Below are positions 1-11,294 of a DNA stretch of 64,000 nt, one piece after another. The translations under genes were made by a program, and so were the position numbers. This DNA is from Amorphophallus konjac. Taxonomy: Eukaryota > Streptophyta > Magnoliopsida > Alismatales > Araceae. The number at the start of each line of letters is the position of its first letter. The first letter of the stretch is position 1. The stretch is taken from the NCBI GenBank assembly GCA_022559845.1, contig CM040128.1, forward strand, positions 267,846,698-267,910,697, read 5' to 3'. The notes beneath the pieces are model-generated. The model was not told the origin of the DNA, ran no database searches, and saw only the letters and a program-made list of their open reading frames with translations.

Positions 1-300
1 GTTGGAAATAGAGCCTTTATGTTGATTCAAATATCTTCATTTATATGTTGGAAATAGAGCCTTTATGTTTAGTCACATATTGGAAGTTAGAAAGACTTAC
101 TTGACTTTATATGATGGAGAGCTCACCATTGAGTTAGGACCCAAGGGGCATAGGATGTGGGCTTGAGTTGTGTGTCGAATTAAATGGTTTGATCAAATTT
201 AAGTAAATAACATATTTATTTGTGCCGCGTCGGGCCGGGTTGGTTGGCGGGGGCGGGTACCGAACCATTTTTTAATTTTGTTTTTTTTTTTGCGGGGGAA
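1..300. repeat. Direct repeat and probable copia LTR debris at window edge
   Basis: A 23-bp string starting GTTGGAAATAGAGCC occurs at 1-23 and again at 47-69. The following text (TTGGAAGTTAGAAAGACTTAC onward) has the style of a plant copia LTR, but the second end is not in the window. No coding sequence is seen. Confidence 0.3.
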
Positions 301-379
301 TAGGGTCGAACCTAGTTACATCTACCAAGGAGAGTCGAGTTCAAATTTATCCAAAACTTTTAAATATAAGAAGATTGTG

Positions 380-745
380 TACAAAATAGAATAAGTAAGT
401 TGAGTAATGTTTGTTGCACCCCTCCCCCTAATTACAACACCATGGGGTGTGTAGCAAGTACTGTATTCCTTTTTTTTTTTTGAAAATTTGAGGCGAGACC
501 TAGGCCCACTAACTTGTCGTACACGACACATTTCCATCCAAAGACCCAACAAATCTAAAAAAAATAAAAAAATAAAATGGATTGTGTGAACATTAAAATT
601 ATTGGCGTGTACAACAAGTAAGGGGGTTGGCTCTACCCCCCCCCCCCCCCAAAGAAAAAAAAACTATGAACTTGGTGAACCTTATGGGAGTGTAATTAGG
701 GGTGCGGGGTGTAGGAAGCATTACTCAAGTAAGTTAAATGGCAAG
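380..745. repeat. Inverted pair of A-tract-led repeats
   Basis: Positions 380-482 read on the minus strand and 651-745 read on the plus strand are similar. Both start with an A run, share ACTTG, then TGTAATTAGGGG, then CATTACTCAA. The spacer is about 170 bp and holds a C15 run (636-650). This may be two copies of one small retroposon in inverse orientation. Confidence 0.4.
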
Positions 746-829
746 GGCGGCCAACGGAAGGTGAGGCACCCAATCCCCACTATGTTAGCAGTGAGGAGAT
801 TCTCCTTTCATATTTCCAATCCATTTTGA

Positions 830-2050
830 TCTTTGCGTATCGACAAATGACCGCCACGTACCCCCTTTCCTACTCAGCCTGGGTTTTTCCTCGGGTTCTG
901 AGAATTTGAAATACTAATAATAGCATACATATGTCAGCATATCAGCACCTCTTTCCAATATCACGATTCGCTCCACTTTCCTATAGCAACTACTGCTTCG
1001 ACTACCGCGCCAAGTTATGGAGTCATTTCAAAGGCATGATGCATGTTGAGCCCGGCATCCCTCTTCGACGTTCGCCTATAAATGAGGGTCTCAACGGCCT
1101 CTTCTAGGTACTCAAGTTAGAGAAAGCAACACGAAAATCTATCCTCACTATCTGTTGGAACAACCGAGAGGAGGAACTAGCAACTCTCACTATGGAGCTA
1201 TGGCCATCATGTCTCATATTTCCTTAGCTATTCACCTCGCCTTTATCCATTCTACCTCTTGAGAATCCATCTCCTTTTCCTTCACGAGTCTGTTGACTTA
1301 AGTATTGGAGGATTTTCTCGGGGAACACCCACCCTGGTGAAGAACTTTGTATAGGTCAAGATTCGGCAAGGTGCACTCAAGGCCGTAGCAGATTGGAACT
1401 GTCCCGCTGAGAAGTTTGGTAAGGCGGCGCACTAACACCCAGCCTACGGTGTGGGGCGCTCAACTAGGTCCCTGGCTATGTGCATCCCCTGGCTACTCGA
1501 GTTGGAAGGCGTCTGCCATCCCAACGGGAAGTCACCAAGGATGACTTTCGGATCTCTACCTGGCCTCCAAAGGAGGTCCCCTAAGGTCGGACCACCTATA
1601 TATAGTTGGTGTGACAGTCTGAGTCCTCTTCAAAGAGGCATCGCCACATGCTCGTCTCGAGGTCCCCAGTGTGAAGGGGCACCATCACATTGGTGTTATC
1701 TTGGCAACTGTGGCCCATGTATTATTTCTCTATCTTCGTTGACACGGGTCACATGAAGGTTGAACCAGAAGCAAGCATCCTCATCGTACGGAGGAGCGGT
1801 CTGCCCGCCATCCTTTCCCCTCGACCATGTGCCCTTCACGGATAAGGGGGATACCATGCAACAATGGCTAACTCTGGAGGAGCGATTTAAGACTCGCCTG
1901 AGAAGGCTACAAAGCCTTAAGAGAAGGATACTGACTCGAAGATTCCATTTGGGTGGAGCCCGGCGGACACCGGAAGATCGGCTATGGAATTTGCCATTTT
2001 TGAAGCTATGTAACAAGTTTCCCTTTTACTAGGATACAAGTGTTTGTAGC
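830..2050. other. Unassigned stretch with a TATA-like box
   Basis: No protein family is recognised in any frame. GCCTATAAATGAGGG at about 1072-1086 is a good TATA-like sequence followed by roughly 70 bp of leader-like text, which would fit the U3/R boundary of an LTR or a decayed promoter. Short open frames here (90-106 codons) have no recognisable domain and I do not call them genes. Confidence 0.25.
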
Positions 2051-2211
2051 ACCCTCGACACATTTCAATGGCACTTTTGGTGCAACCTTCTTCTTTATCT
2101 TATGCAACTTTATGCAACGGGAATATATAATTAATTTGCTTAACTGAACCGGAAGTTGTCTATAATCTTATAAAATTGCTTCAAAATTTACATTAACTAA
2201 TGCCTGACTTT

Positions 2212-2545
2212 AATCGATCACCGAACAACGGGTGAGTTGTTCGGCCAAGCCGGTTATAGGGTGAGTTGTCTATAAAGCTGCTCATTATGTGATAACTGGT
2301 TCGAGTGAAAGAGGTCGAATGGCCCATTGGGCCTCTAACATGCTTAAGGCCAGCAAAAATAGTAAAAAACAAAAGGCCTTGACATGAATGGGCCGTTCGA
2401 CCTCTTTCATGGCCCATTCGTGTCAAAGGCCTTCGACACGAATGTGCCATTCGACCTCTCTTTTTTTTCGAGCATATTATTCGGAATGGCACACCGGAGC
2501 CCTCCGAATAATGGCGATCCACCGAGCCGAAATCGATCACCGAAC
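2212..2545. repeat. Palindrome-rich segment with terminal direct repeats
   Basis: The 15-mer AATCGATCACCGAAC occurs at 2212-2226 and 2531-2545. Between them, 2409-2450 forms a 42-bp near-perfect hairpin with arms CATTCGTGTC / GACACGAATG around AAGGCCTT. Phrases such as GGCCCATT and TTCGACCTC recur. It may be a small non-autonomous element; no transposase is present. Confidence 0.35.
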
Positions 2546-2689
2546 TTTAATTTGTCATCGTCCAGGGGGACCACTGCAGCTCTAGCTGAGACTATTCCGC
2601 ATGGGCATCGCGCGCTGGACCAGCTCTGGTCCAAATGTTGCACAAAACTCACATGACTTCGTGTTAGCTCTGGAACCATCGATCATAAA

Positions 2690-2715
2690 AGGAGGAGGAG
2701 GAGGAGGAAGAAGAA
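2690..2715 (+). repeat. GGA/GAA microsatellite upstream of the chitinase
   Basis: A short run of GGA triplets followed by GAA lies about 330 bp upstream of the chitinase ATG. Between it and the TATA box the DNA is AT-rich and shows nothing else I can name. Confidence 0.5.
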
Positions 2716-2978
2716 AGAGTCGATCGTCTATAAACAGGGGCTTGGCTATGTCTGAATTTTGATTTGATTTATTAATGGGTTGAACTTTTTATCATGCTCG
2801 AAAAATTTAAATGATTTTAGATGAACATAAATGAGAATATTAAGCAAATACAATCGAATCTGATAAGATAAGGTAGGCAGCCGGCCTCTGAAGAAAGGTG
2901 GGCGGGTGAGCGAGCTAGGGGAGAACAGAGTGAGTGCACGATAAGATGTAGTGCTCCGGCAGCACCGGCATGATCTCC

Positions 2979-2986
2979 TATTTAAG
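2979..2986 (+). promoter_or_regulatory. TATA box of the class II chitinase
   Basis: TATTTAAG lies 48 bp upstream of the ATG at 3034. The identical octamer lies 80 bp upstream of the broken class I chitinase start at 33666, which supports both as core promoters. Confidence 0.5.
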
Positions 2987-3033
2987 CTCGCCATGCCCAG
3001 CAAGCTTCTGCTCACCACAAAAAAAAAAAAAGG

Positions 3034-4242
3034 ATGGGGAAGGCTCGCCTGTTGCTTGCCCTCATCTTGGCCTTATTGCTGTTGTCCACCCCTGCTCCTT
3101 CCACACCGTCGCCGAGCCCCGGCGAGGGCGTGGCCTCCATCATCAGCCGGTCCCTGTTCGACGACATGCTGAAGCACCGCAACAACGCCGCCTGCCCCGC
3201 CAGTAACTTCTACACTTACGACGCCTTCATCAGCGCGGCGAACGCCTTCGGCGGCTTCGGAACCACGGGCGACCTCGACACGCGCAGGAGGGAGATCGCA
3301 GCTTTCTTCGGACAGACTTCTCATGAAACTACCGGTAGACAAAACTAGAACACGTTGACGTTGTCTTTCGGTAATTTACTACTTCAATTCTCCTGCTTGC
3401 TCGATCCTTACAATTAACGAAATGGAAATTTCCGTTGTTGGTTGGTTCGCAAAATTTAGGTGGGTGGCCAAGCGCACCGGATGGTCCTTACTCATGGGGA
3501 TACTGTTTCAAGGAAGAGGTAGGCAACCCGGGGCCTTACTGTGTGCCGAGCGCGCAGTGGCCATGCGCGCCCGGCAAACGGTACTTCGGGCGAGGACCCA
3601 TTCAAATCTCGTAGTAAGTCTCTCTCTCTCTCTCTCAATATATATATGTATATATATACACTACCCCTTGTGGGCATGCTTTGATTCTCCATCGAACTGC
3701 TGTACTGTCCCCATGGACTGTGGGTTCCTTGGAAGGTTGTGAAACTTATTGCTTGGTTTGCCTCTATATATTTTTGATTGGAACGCAACTCCATCAGCAA
3801 CTACAACTACGGCCAGGCAGGGCGAGACATCGGCGTTGACCTCCTCAACAACCCGGACCTGGTGGCCACCGACCCCGTCGTCTCCTTCAAGGCGGCTCTG
3901 TGGTTCTGGATGACCCCGCAGTCACCGAAGCCGTCGTGCCACGACGTCATCACGGGCAGATGGACGCCGTCGGCTGCCGACCAGGCCGCTGGACGGGTGC
4001 CCGGCTACGGAGTCATCACCTACATCATCAACGGGGGGTTGGAGTGCGGCCGCGGGACCGACGGCAGGGTGGAAGACCGCATCGGGTTCTACCGGAGGTA
4101 CTGCAGCATCCTCGGGGCGAGCCCCGGAGCCAACCTTGACTGCTACGGCCATAGTGGAGATGTAAATGAAGTGCAATATTATACTCTATCCCTGAAAATT
4201 TTACAAATATCGTATCCAGATAGTACCATATTATTTTCATGA
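3034..4242 (+). CDS. Class II (hevein-less) GH19 endochitinase, three exons, transposon-altered C-terminus
   Basis: Hydrolyses beta-1,4 links in chitin; a secreted defence enzyme by family. Exons read 3034-3334, 3460-3613 and 3798-4242 with GT-AG borders (GTAGAC, GTAAGT donors) and give 299 residues. Residues 1-20 form a Leu-rich signal peptide, followed by a short Pro/Ser stretch and directly by the catalytic domain; there is no hevein domain. Seen motifs are [24 protein letters not shown] [33 protein letters not shown] and NLDC. Glu98 (HETTGG) and Glu120 (KEE) match the family's acid/base pair, 22 residues apart as in barley chitinase. After NLDCY the frame runs into a hAT-like element, which adds about 27 foreign residues and the stop; the original last codons lie at 4706-4729. 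Catalytic residues are intact, so activity is plausible. Confident on family, less on whether it is expressed. Confidence 0.88.
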
Positions 4243-4705
4243 GTATGAATACGGATATATCCGTCACGGGTATGGATATACTCACGGAGATCCGTATCCG
4301 TCCATAAAGCATGATTCTACGTCTACATCTAAGGAAATGTGAGATTTATGAGAAATAGAAAAATAAAAATTCGGTCAATTCTTTCCTTTCTAAAGTAATT
4401 TTTATGTTTTATAAAAATATCCTTGCAATTTTAGCAAGAAATCTAAACTCATAAACTTAACAAGACGGGCAACGAGTTAAATTCATGTTAAAGTCATAAG
4501 TCTAACATGTACAATAAGTTATTAAGAGCGTGTTCGGATCGGGTATGGATTCAGGTGCACTAAATTCATTCCCTATCCAAATATGAAACGTGTATTTTAA
4601 ACATATCTGAAACCGAATCCATATCCGTTTATTCGGGTATTATCCGACCTATCATGAGTCGGGTGATGCGGGTAATCAGATTTACGGGTATTTTTGACAT
4701 CCCTA
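4155..4705. mobile_element. hAT-like non-autonomous element inside the chitinase last exon
   Basis: The left end reads TGGAGATGTAAATG and the right end, on the minus strand, TAGGGATGTCAAAA: imperfect hAT-style terminal repeats. Flanking 8-mers GGCCATAG (4147-4154) and GACCAGAG (4706-4713) match at 6 of 8 positions, as expected of an old 8-bp target duplication. The interior repeats phrases around GGGTATGGATA and TATCCGT, typical of such elements, and has no transposase. Confidence 0.7.
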
Positions 4706-4729
4706 GACCAGAGGCCTTACACTGGCTAG
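4706..4729 (+). pseudogene. Stranded original C-terminus of the chitinase
   Basis: Read in the chitinase phase, this gives D-Q-R-P-Y-T-G and TAG, which is the normal ending of class I/II chitinases after NLDCY. It is separated from its gene by the 551-bp insertion and is not translated from the present mRNA unless the element is spliced out. Confidence 0.75.
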
Positions 4730-5953
4730 GCGTGCGACACCATCTCCTATTGCCCAGACTATCTCGTGAAATAAAAGGGGCTATGTGAGAAAGGGTGTGT
4801 GAGTGAGATAACACAGCTCTACTATTTTCCTAATTATCAACAAAAAAAACTCAATAATTACACGCACTCTCTCCCTCTCTCTCAAAGTGGCTGTGTGTGA
4901 CAAAGGGAGTGTGAAATAACACAGCTCTACAGTTTGCACCATTATCAATAAATTTCTCTATCTCTATCTCTCTCTCCATGTCTATACATCTCAATCTCTA
5001 TCTATCTATCTATCTATATAGAGAGAAATGCTTATTACCGGTAGATAAGTTTATTTTATCCGTTCTATGTCTCATTGGGCTACATATGCAGTCTATAGAT
5101 GTCCCTTTTTATCAGTTTTACATGTATTTCTAATGAAAATTTTAATACTATAAAGGTGACAAACAATCATTTAAGGGTGAAAATAGTTATCTAAGGGTGA
5201 CAAATAACTATGTAAAGATTATAAATAGTCAATTCTTGTCAGTTTTCGTACATTCTTGAGACAACGAACGAGACTTCAATACTATTTAAGGGTGACAAAT
5301 AACTATCTAAAGGTGAAAAATAACTATCTAAGTGTGACAAATATATGAATAAGGATGACAAATAGATGGAAGTGTACATAAACATTTAAAAAATATTTAA
5401 GAAATTGAATGGATGAGATTCAGGTACCAATCACATGGACCAATAGTACATTAGATGAGTAATTTTTTTACTCACCCGAGAGAATAACTAGTATCTCTCT
5501 TTTATATATATATTGGTACGCTGGACAATAACATATATATGATTCCACTGTACGGAGATAATAATATGCCAAGAGCTTGTTGTACTGTGTCATAGTAGCA
5601 ACGATCGTAATTGATTGTAGGGTTTTTTTCAGATTTTGATTCCTAAAGTTTTACTCAAGCACGTCAATTCTAGAGAGAGAGAGAGAGACGGCCAAATGAG
5701 ATTTTCTTGGAGTAGGCCAACTCTTTCCACTGAATGCCATAAAACGTGGGGAAGCTCATGGAAACCATCAATATCATAAGGGAACTTGGGATGCTTTGGG
5801 AGAAAGAGGCTTCCCTCTCCGTATAAAGACTGGAGAGAAAGAGAGAGGGCGCACAGAGCAGGGGGTGTCAGTGGGGGAAAGGGCGCCAACTACCTTGGGG
5901 GTTTTCGAGAGAGAGAGATTGTATAGGGACAGAGAGAGCAGAGAGATAGAGAT
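4730..5953. repeat. Intergenic microsatellites and short tandem repeats
   Basis: No gene seen. CT-rich runs lie at about 4865-5020 (including TCTA repeats near 4995-5015). From about 5150 to 5360 a unit of about 20 bp close to CTAAGGGTGACAAATAACTA recurs six or more times. GA runs lie near 5673-5690 and 5830-5950. Confidence 0.5.
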
Positions 5954-6330
5954 TGTCACGCCCCGAGCCTTTATTACAGCGGAAGACTAACTCGAGGAAC
6001 GTGAACAGCCGACATGGTAAGCCTCTTGCATGCAAGAAGGATCAGAGCGCAAGACAATCACACATAATAATAATACAATTGCATAACAATTACTCAACCT
6101 TCAACTTTCAATTCATCATTAATCAAATATCAAATACAATCACTAATTCAACTTCCTTCATCATACTAGACTCAAGAAATATGAAAATTACATAGATTCA
6201 ATCTAAACAATATAGACTTCCTAAGTCTTCACTCATTCTTCATTCACTCTCGGATCCACTATTTGAATACTCTGAATCCGAACCCGACTCACTTCCATTT
6301 CCTGAAAAGATTGGAAATAGGTAATGACCA

Positions 6331-6907
6331 TGTTACGTGCATGGGTATGTCTCACCCTCCACAAACCTTTACCAAGGAAACCACCCAAGTGGTTACGTAC
6401 GTGGGTGGCTAAAAATGTGAAACCGATGGGTGTTTATTTTCCCATGCAATAGATGCGGACAAGTGTTTGAAGGGGTCTAATGCATGCATTTAAGGAGGAG
6501 ATCCCTTTCATGCGGTTCTCTTCTCCAAGGTGCAGCAGCCATGGGGTATTCAACCACCATAAATAGAGATCCTCCTCACCTTGTTTTGGCATCCCCACGG
6601 TGAGAGACAAGAGAGCTCTTGTAGAGAGAAACAAGAGGGTCTTGGGGAAGAGCGAGTTTGAGAGAGTTTTGTGTGTGAGGATTTGTTCCTCCGAGTGCAG
6701 GGTGTGTACTCTTTGTATTATTCTCCACATCTAGTGAAGTTCCACTGTCGCCGTCGCCCATGGACGTAGGGGGGTAACCTCTGAAGCACGTAAATCTTTG
6801 TGTTCCTACCTTGTGTGATTGTTCCTTCATCTTTCTCCCTTCTTCTTGTTATACGGATCGAGATCTTGGGGTGTCACTCTCTCTGTCAGAGCGGTCGTGT
6901 CATAACA
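6331..6907 (+). repeat. 5' LTR of copia 1
   Basis: 577 bp, TGTTACGTG...CATAACA. It contains a TATA-like CATAAATAGAG near 6559. It is 88 bp longer than the 3' LTR, mainly because the 3' copy lost 75 bp corresponding to 6605-6679, between two GTGAG direct repeats. Confidence 0.9.
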
Positions 6908-6910
6908 AAT

Positions 6911-6923
6911 TGGTATCAGAGCC
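6911..6923 (+). other. Primer-binding site of copia 1 (initiator Met tRNA)
   Basis: TGGTATCAGAGCC follows the 5' LTR after AAT. It is complementary to the 3' end of plant initiator methionine tRNA, the standard primer for this group. Confidence 0.88.
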
Positions 6924-6953
6924 AGCCGGGATTTCGATCCGTGTTCCTAGTTG

Positions 6954-9900
6954 ATGGCTACAAAGTCGACATCGGCAATGAAGTTCGACGTTGAAGTGTT
7001 CGATGGAAAGACGAAGGATTTCAACATCTGGCGATTGAAGATGCAGTCCTTGTTAGTACAACAGGGACTGAGCAAGGCAGTTAAAGGCAACGTGGCTCTG
7101 CCGGCCGAGTGGAAAGATGAAGAGAAAGAAGAGTACATGGAGCGTGCTCTTGCAGCAATTCGTCTGTGCTTGGCAGATGATGTGTTGAGAGAAGTTGCTG
7201 ATGAAGACACCCCAACAAAACTCTGGCTCAAGCTCGAGTCAAGGTACATGACGAAGTCTCTCACAAACTGCCTGTACTTGAAGCAGCGGTTGTTTACTTT
7301 TCGCATGAAAGAAGGTATGCCCATTTCCGATCATCTGAACGAGTTTAATAAGATCGTTATAGATCTTAAAAATATTGGTGTTAAGGTAGATGATGAGGAT
7401 CAAGCCCTCATACTCCTATGCTCATTGCCTCCTTCATATGAGCATTTCGTTGATACTTTGCTATATGGGAGAGATGATATCTCTGTAGAAGATGTTAAGG
7501 CTTCCCTGAACTCTAAGGAGTTGAAACGGCGAGTACTAGAAACTCATGGTGAAGATCGGGCAGATGGCCTGATGATGAGAGGGTGAACTGAGAAAAAGGA
7601 GTTTGGTAAAAAGGGCAAGGCTAGATCAAAATCCAAGTCAGTAAAGAAGGTAAAATGTTATGAATGCAACCAAAGGGGGCATATCAAGAAAGATTGTCCA
7701 AAATTAAAGGGGAAAGGTAACGTTCAGGAGGAGTCTTCTTCTGATACAGCGAACGTTGTTCAAGAGGAGACTGTAGAAGACGAGACTGTTCTGTCGATCT
7801 CTACTAGCACTTCCGGGGATGACTGGATTCTTGATTCTGGTTGTACCTTTCACATGTGTCCTCACAGGGAATGGTTTTCTACTTACACAACATTAAGTAG
7901 TGGTACTGTAACCTTGGGAGACAATAGAACTCTTGCAGTTGCAGGAGTCGGTACAATTAGAATCAAGATGTTTGACAATGTCATCAGAACTCTAGAATTG
8001 CGACATATTCCAGAACTGAAGAAAAGTCTGATCTCCTTGAGTATTTTGGACGTGCATGGATACCGGTTCTCAGCAGAGAATGGAATCCTAAAAGTTTCTA
8101 GAGGTGCATTGGTTGTGATGAAAGGGAAGTTGATTGGTGGCCTTTATCATCTACAAGGTAACACTGTGATGGGCAGTGCCAATCTGGCACGAAGTTCAGA
8201 TGATCCTACTCAAGTGTGGCACATGCGACTGGGCCACATGAGTGAAAGAGGCATGATAGAGTTGAGCAAACGAGATTTGCTTGATGGTCAGAAGATTGAG
8301 AAACTGGATTTCTGTGAGCATTGTGTGTATGGCAAGCAGTGCAGGGTGAAATTCAGTACAGCAGTCCATAGGACTAAAGGTACTGTGGATTACATCCACT
8401 CTGATCTTTGGGGTCCTGCTCCAGTTGTCTCGAAGGGTGGTGCAAGTTATTTGCTGACCTTTATTGGTGATTTCTCAAGAAAGGTCTGGGTATATTTTCT
8501 GAAGAAAAAGAGTGAGGTGTTCGTCACTTTCAAGCAGTGGAAGGCGTTGATTGAAAGGTAGACTGGTAATAAGATCAAGCGCCTCCGTACTGATAACGGT
8601 ATGGAATTCTGCTCAAAAGAATTTGATGATTTCTGTAAGAACGAAGGTATCGTTCGACATCGCACTGTAGCAGGAACACCACAACAGAACGGTATTGCAG
8701 ATCGGATGAACAGGACACTCTTAGAGAGAGCGAGAAGTATGTTGTCTCAGGCAGGTCTGTCAAAGGCATTTTGGGCAGAAGCTGTCAACACGGCTTGTTA
8801 CTTGGTGAATAGATCTCCGTCCACAGCCATAGAGTTGAAAACTCCCGAAGAGGTATGGTCTGGTTCTCCTTCTGATTATTCTCACCTTAGAATTTTCGGT
8901 TGTCTTGCCTATGCTCATGTCACAGGTGATAAATTGGAGCCAAGGGCAAAGAAGTGCATATTTGTAGGATATGCACAGACACAGGGTGTGAAGGCTTATC
9001 GGTTGTGGTGTATCGATCCTCAGTCACCCAAGTTCATGATTAAAAGAGATGTGACCTTCGATGAGTCTGCAATGCTCCAGGCGGGAGTGAAATTAACAAC
9101 AGAAAATGGAGATCAAGTTAGTGGCAAGCAGGGAGAGCTAGAGGTGAAGCTCTCCACAGAAAATGCAGTGCAAGAGGAGACAGTGCAAGTCCCAGATGAG
9201 ACAGTTGATGTGCCAGAGAGCAGTACAGCACAACGATAATCCCCTCAAAGGCAGTACATCATTGCAACCGACAGAGAGCGAAGGGTGATCAGACCACCCA
9301 GTAGGTATAGTCATGCTGACATGGTAGCCTTTGCTTTATCTGTTGTAGATGATCTTGAGGGAGAAGAACCATGTTCTTATAGAGAGGCAATTTCATCAGA
9401 AGAATCCTCTAAATGGCAGTTGGCCATGCAAGAGGAGATTGAGTCTCTACAGAAGAACAACACATGGAAGCTGGTGAAAATACCACCTGGTCAAAAGATT
9501 GTGGGGTGTAAATGGGTCTTCAAGAAGAAAGAAGGAATCTCTGGTGTGGAAAATGCTAGATTCAAGGCACGGCTAGTGGCAAAGGGTTTAGATTCACATA
9601 GACCGTAGCACTGGAAGGTTGTACCTGTCACAGAAGAAGTACGTGGAGAAGGTGCTAGAGCGGTTCGGCATGAAAGATTGCAAGGTTGTGAGGACTCCAT
9701 TGGCAGCCCACTTCAGATTGTGGGGTACAAATGGAAGCTGGTGAAAATACCACCTTTTCAAAAGATTGTGGAGTGCAAATGGGTCTTCAAGAAGAAAGAA
9801 GGAATCTCTGGTGTGGAAAATGCTAGATTCAAGGCACGGCTAGTGGCAAAGGGTTTCACACAGCGAGAAGGTATTGACTTCAATGAGGTATTCTCTCTTG

Positions 9901-11204
9901 TCGTGAAACATACCTCTATTCGTGTGTTGTTTGCCATAGTTGCTTTACTTGATTTAGAGCTAGAGCAACTGGATGTTAAGACAGCGTTCTTACATGGTGA
10001 GTTGGAGGAGGAAATCTACATGCACCAGCCAGAAGGGTTCGTGATTTCTGGTAAGGAAGATCATGTGTGCCTGTTAAAGAAGTCTTTGTATGGCTTAAAG
10101 CAATCACCTAGACAGTGGTACCAGAGATTTGATACTTTTATGCTAAGTCATAGTTACACTAGAAGTGATTATGATAGCTGTGTGTATCATAAAAGGCTTC
10201 CAGATGGTTCGTTTATTTACTTATTGCTGTACATAGATGACATGTTGATAGCTGCCAAGAACATGTCAGAAATTAACCACTTAAAACCTCAGTTGAATGG
10301 TGAATTCGAGATGAAAGATCTTGGAGCGGCAAAGAAGATCTTGGGAATGGAGATTCACGGAGACCATAGCACTGGAAGGTTGTACTTGTCACAGAAGAAG
10401 TACGTGGAGAAGGTGCTAGAGCGGTTCGGCATGAAAGATTGCAAGGTTGTGAGGACTCCATTGGCAGCCCACTTCAGATTGTTTGTTGATGATTCACCGA
10501 AGACAGAAAAGGAGATGGAACTGATGTCTAAAGTTCCATATGCGGGTGCAATTGGTAGCATTATGTATGCCATGGTATGTACTCGACCTGATATTTCTCA
10601 TACTGTTAGTGTGGTTAGCAGGTATATGGGAAATCCTGGGAAGGTCCACTGGGAGGCTGTGAAGTGGATTCTTCGTTACCTCAGAGGTGCTTCAGATGTG
10701 AGCCTGGTATTTCAGAAAGGAAGCAGTGATGGTAGTCAGCTGGTTGGCTACGTCGATTCAGATTATGCTGGTGATCTGGATAAGAGGAGATCCCTGACAG
10801 GTTTTGTCTTTACTTTCTCAGGCTGTGCTATTAGTTGGAAGGCTGTTTTGCAGTCTACTGTGGCTTTGTCTACTATAGAGGCAGAGTATATGGCAGCGGC
10901 AGAGGGAGTGAAAGAAGCCTTGTGGCTGAGAGGTTTGGTTAGCAATCTGGGTCTTATACAGGAGACGACTCCGGTGTACTGTGATAGTCAGAGTGCTATA
11001 CATCTGACCAAAAATCAGATGTACCATGAGAGGACCAAACACATCGACGTCAGGTATCACTTTGTTCGTGATGTTGTCTTGCAGGGTACCGTAGCTGTTC
11101 AGAAGATTTCTACAGCAGAGAACCCTGCAGACATGCTGACGAAGCACATTCCTTCAGAAAAGTTCAGGCAGTGCCTGGACTCGGTCAGTTTGCATAGCAC
11201 GTGA
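6954..11204 (+). pseudogene. gag-pol polyprotein of copia 1, broken
   Basis: One frame runs the whole length, starting [19 protein letters not shown]. It is interrupted by TGA at 7584, TAG at 8559, TAA at 9237 and a stop within a scrambled patch at 9590-9734. Seen in order: gag with zinc knuckle CYECNQRGHIKKDC (from 7657); protease WILDSGCTFHMC (about 7825-7860); HHCC-type pre-integrase WHMRLGHM...CEHC; integrase with Asp at SDLWGP, Asp8592 (LRTDNG) and, exactly 36 residues on, GAT at 8700 where the catalytic Glu is expected; reverse transcriptase with YIDDM (10230); RNase H with STIEAEYMAAAEG and YCDSQSAIHL. No frameshifts are needed, so loss is by point mutation plus the patch. It cannot make a full polyprotein. 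Confidence 0.9.
9590..9734 (+). repeat. Template-switch patch inside the copia 1 reverse transcriptase
   Basis: 9464-9589 is repeated at 9731-9856 (offset 267). Between them, 9590-9720 is a 131-bp copy of 10351-10481, and about 9721-9734 copies 9502-9515. Junctions share short identities (AGATTG, AATGG). The middle copy is out of frame and brings a stop at 9606-9608. Confidence 0.85.
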
Positions 11205-11276
11205 AATGGCCCCGGCAGGGGCATTGGCGGTAACGGCGATCATAATAGAGCTTGGTACTAGATGCGGCTTGTGAAG

Positions 11277-11294
11277 ATGAGCCAAGAGGAGAAT
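11277..11294 (+). other. Polypurine tract of copia 1
   Basis: GATGAGCCAAGAGGAGAAT lies immediately before the 3' LTR start TGTTACG at 11295, where the plus-strand primer tract belongs. Confidence 0.6.

Noticed and set aside
1451..2032. Possible small genes of 90-106 codons
   Set aside because: Overlapping frames on both strands with no recognisable motif; region looks like decayed repeat.
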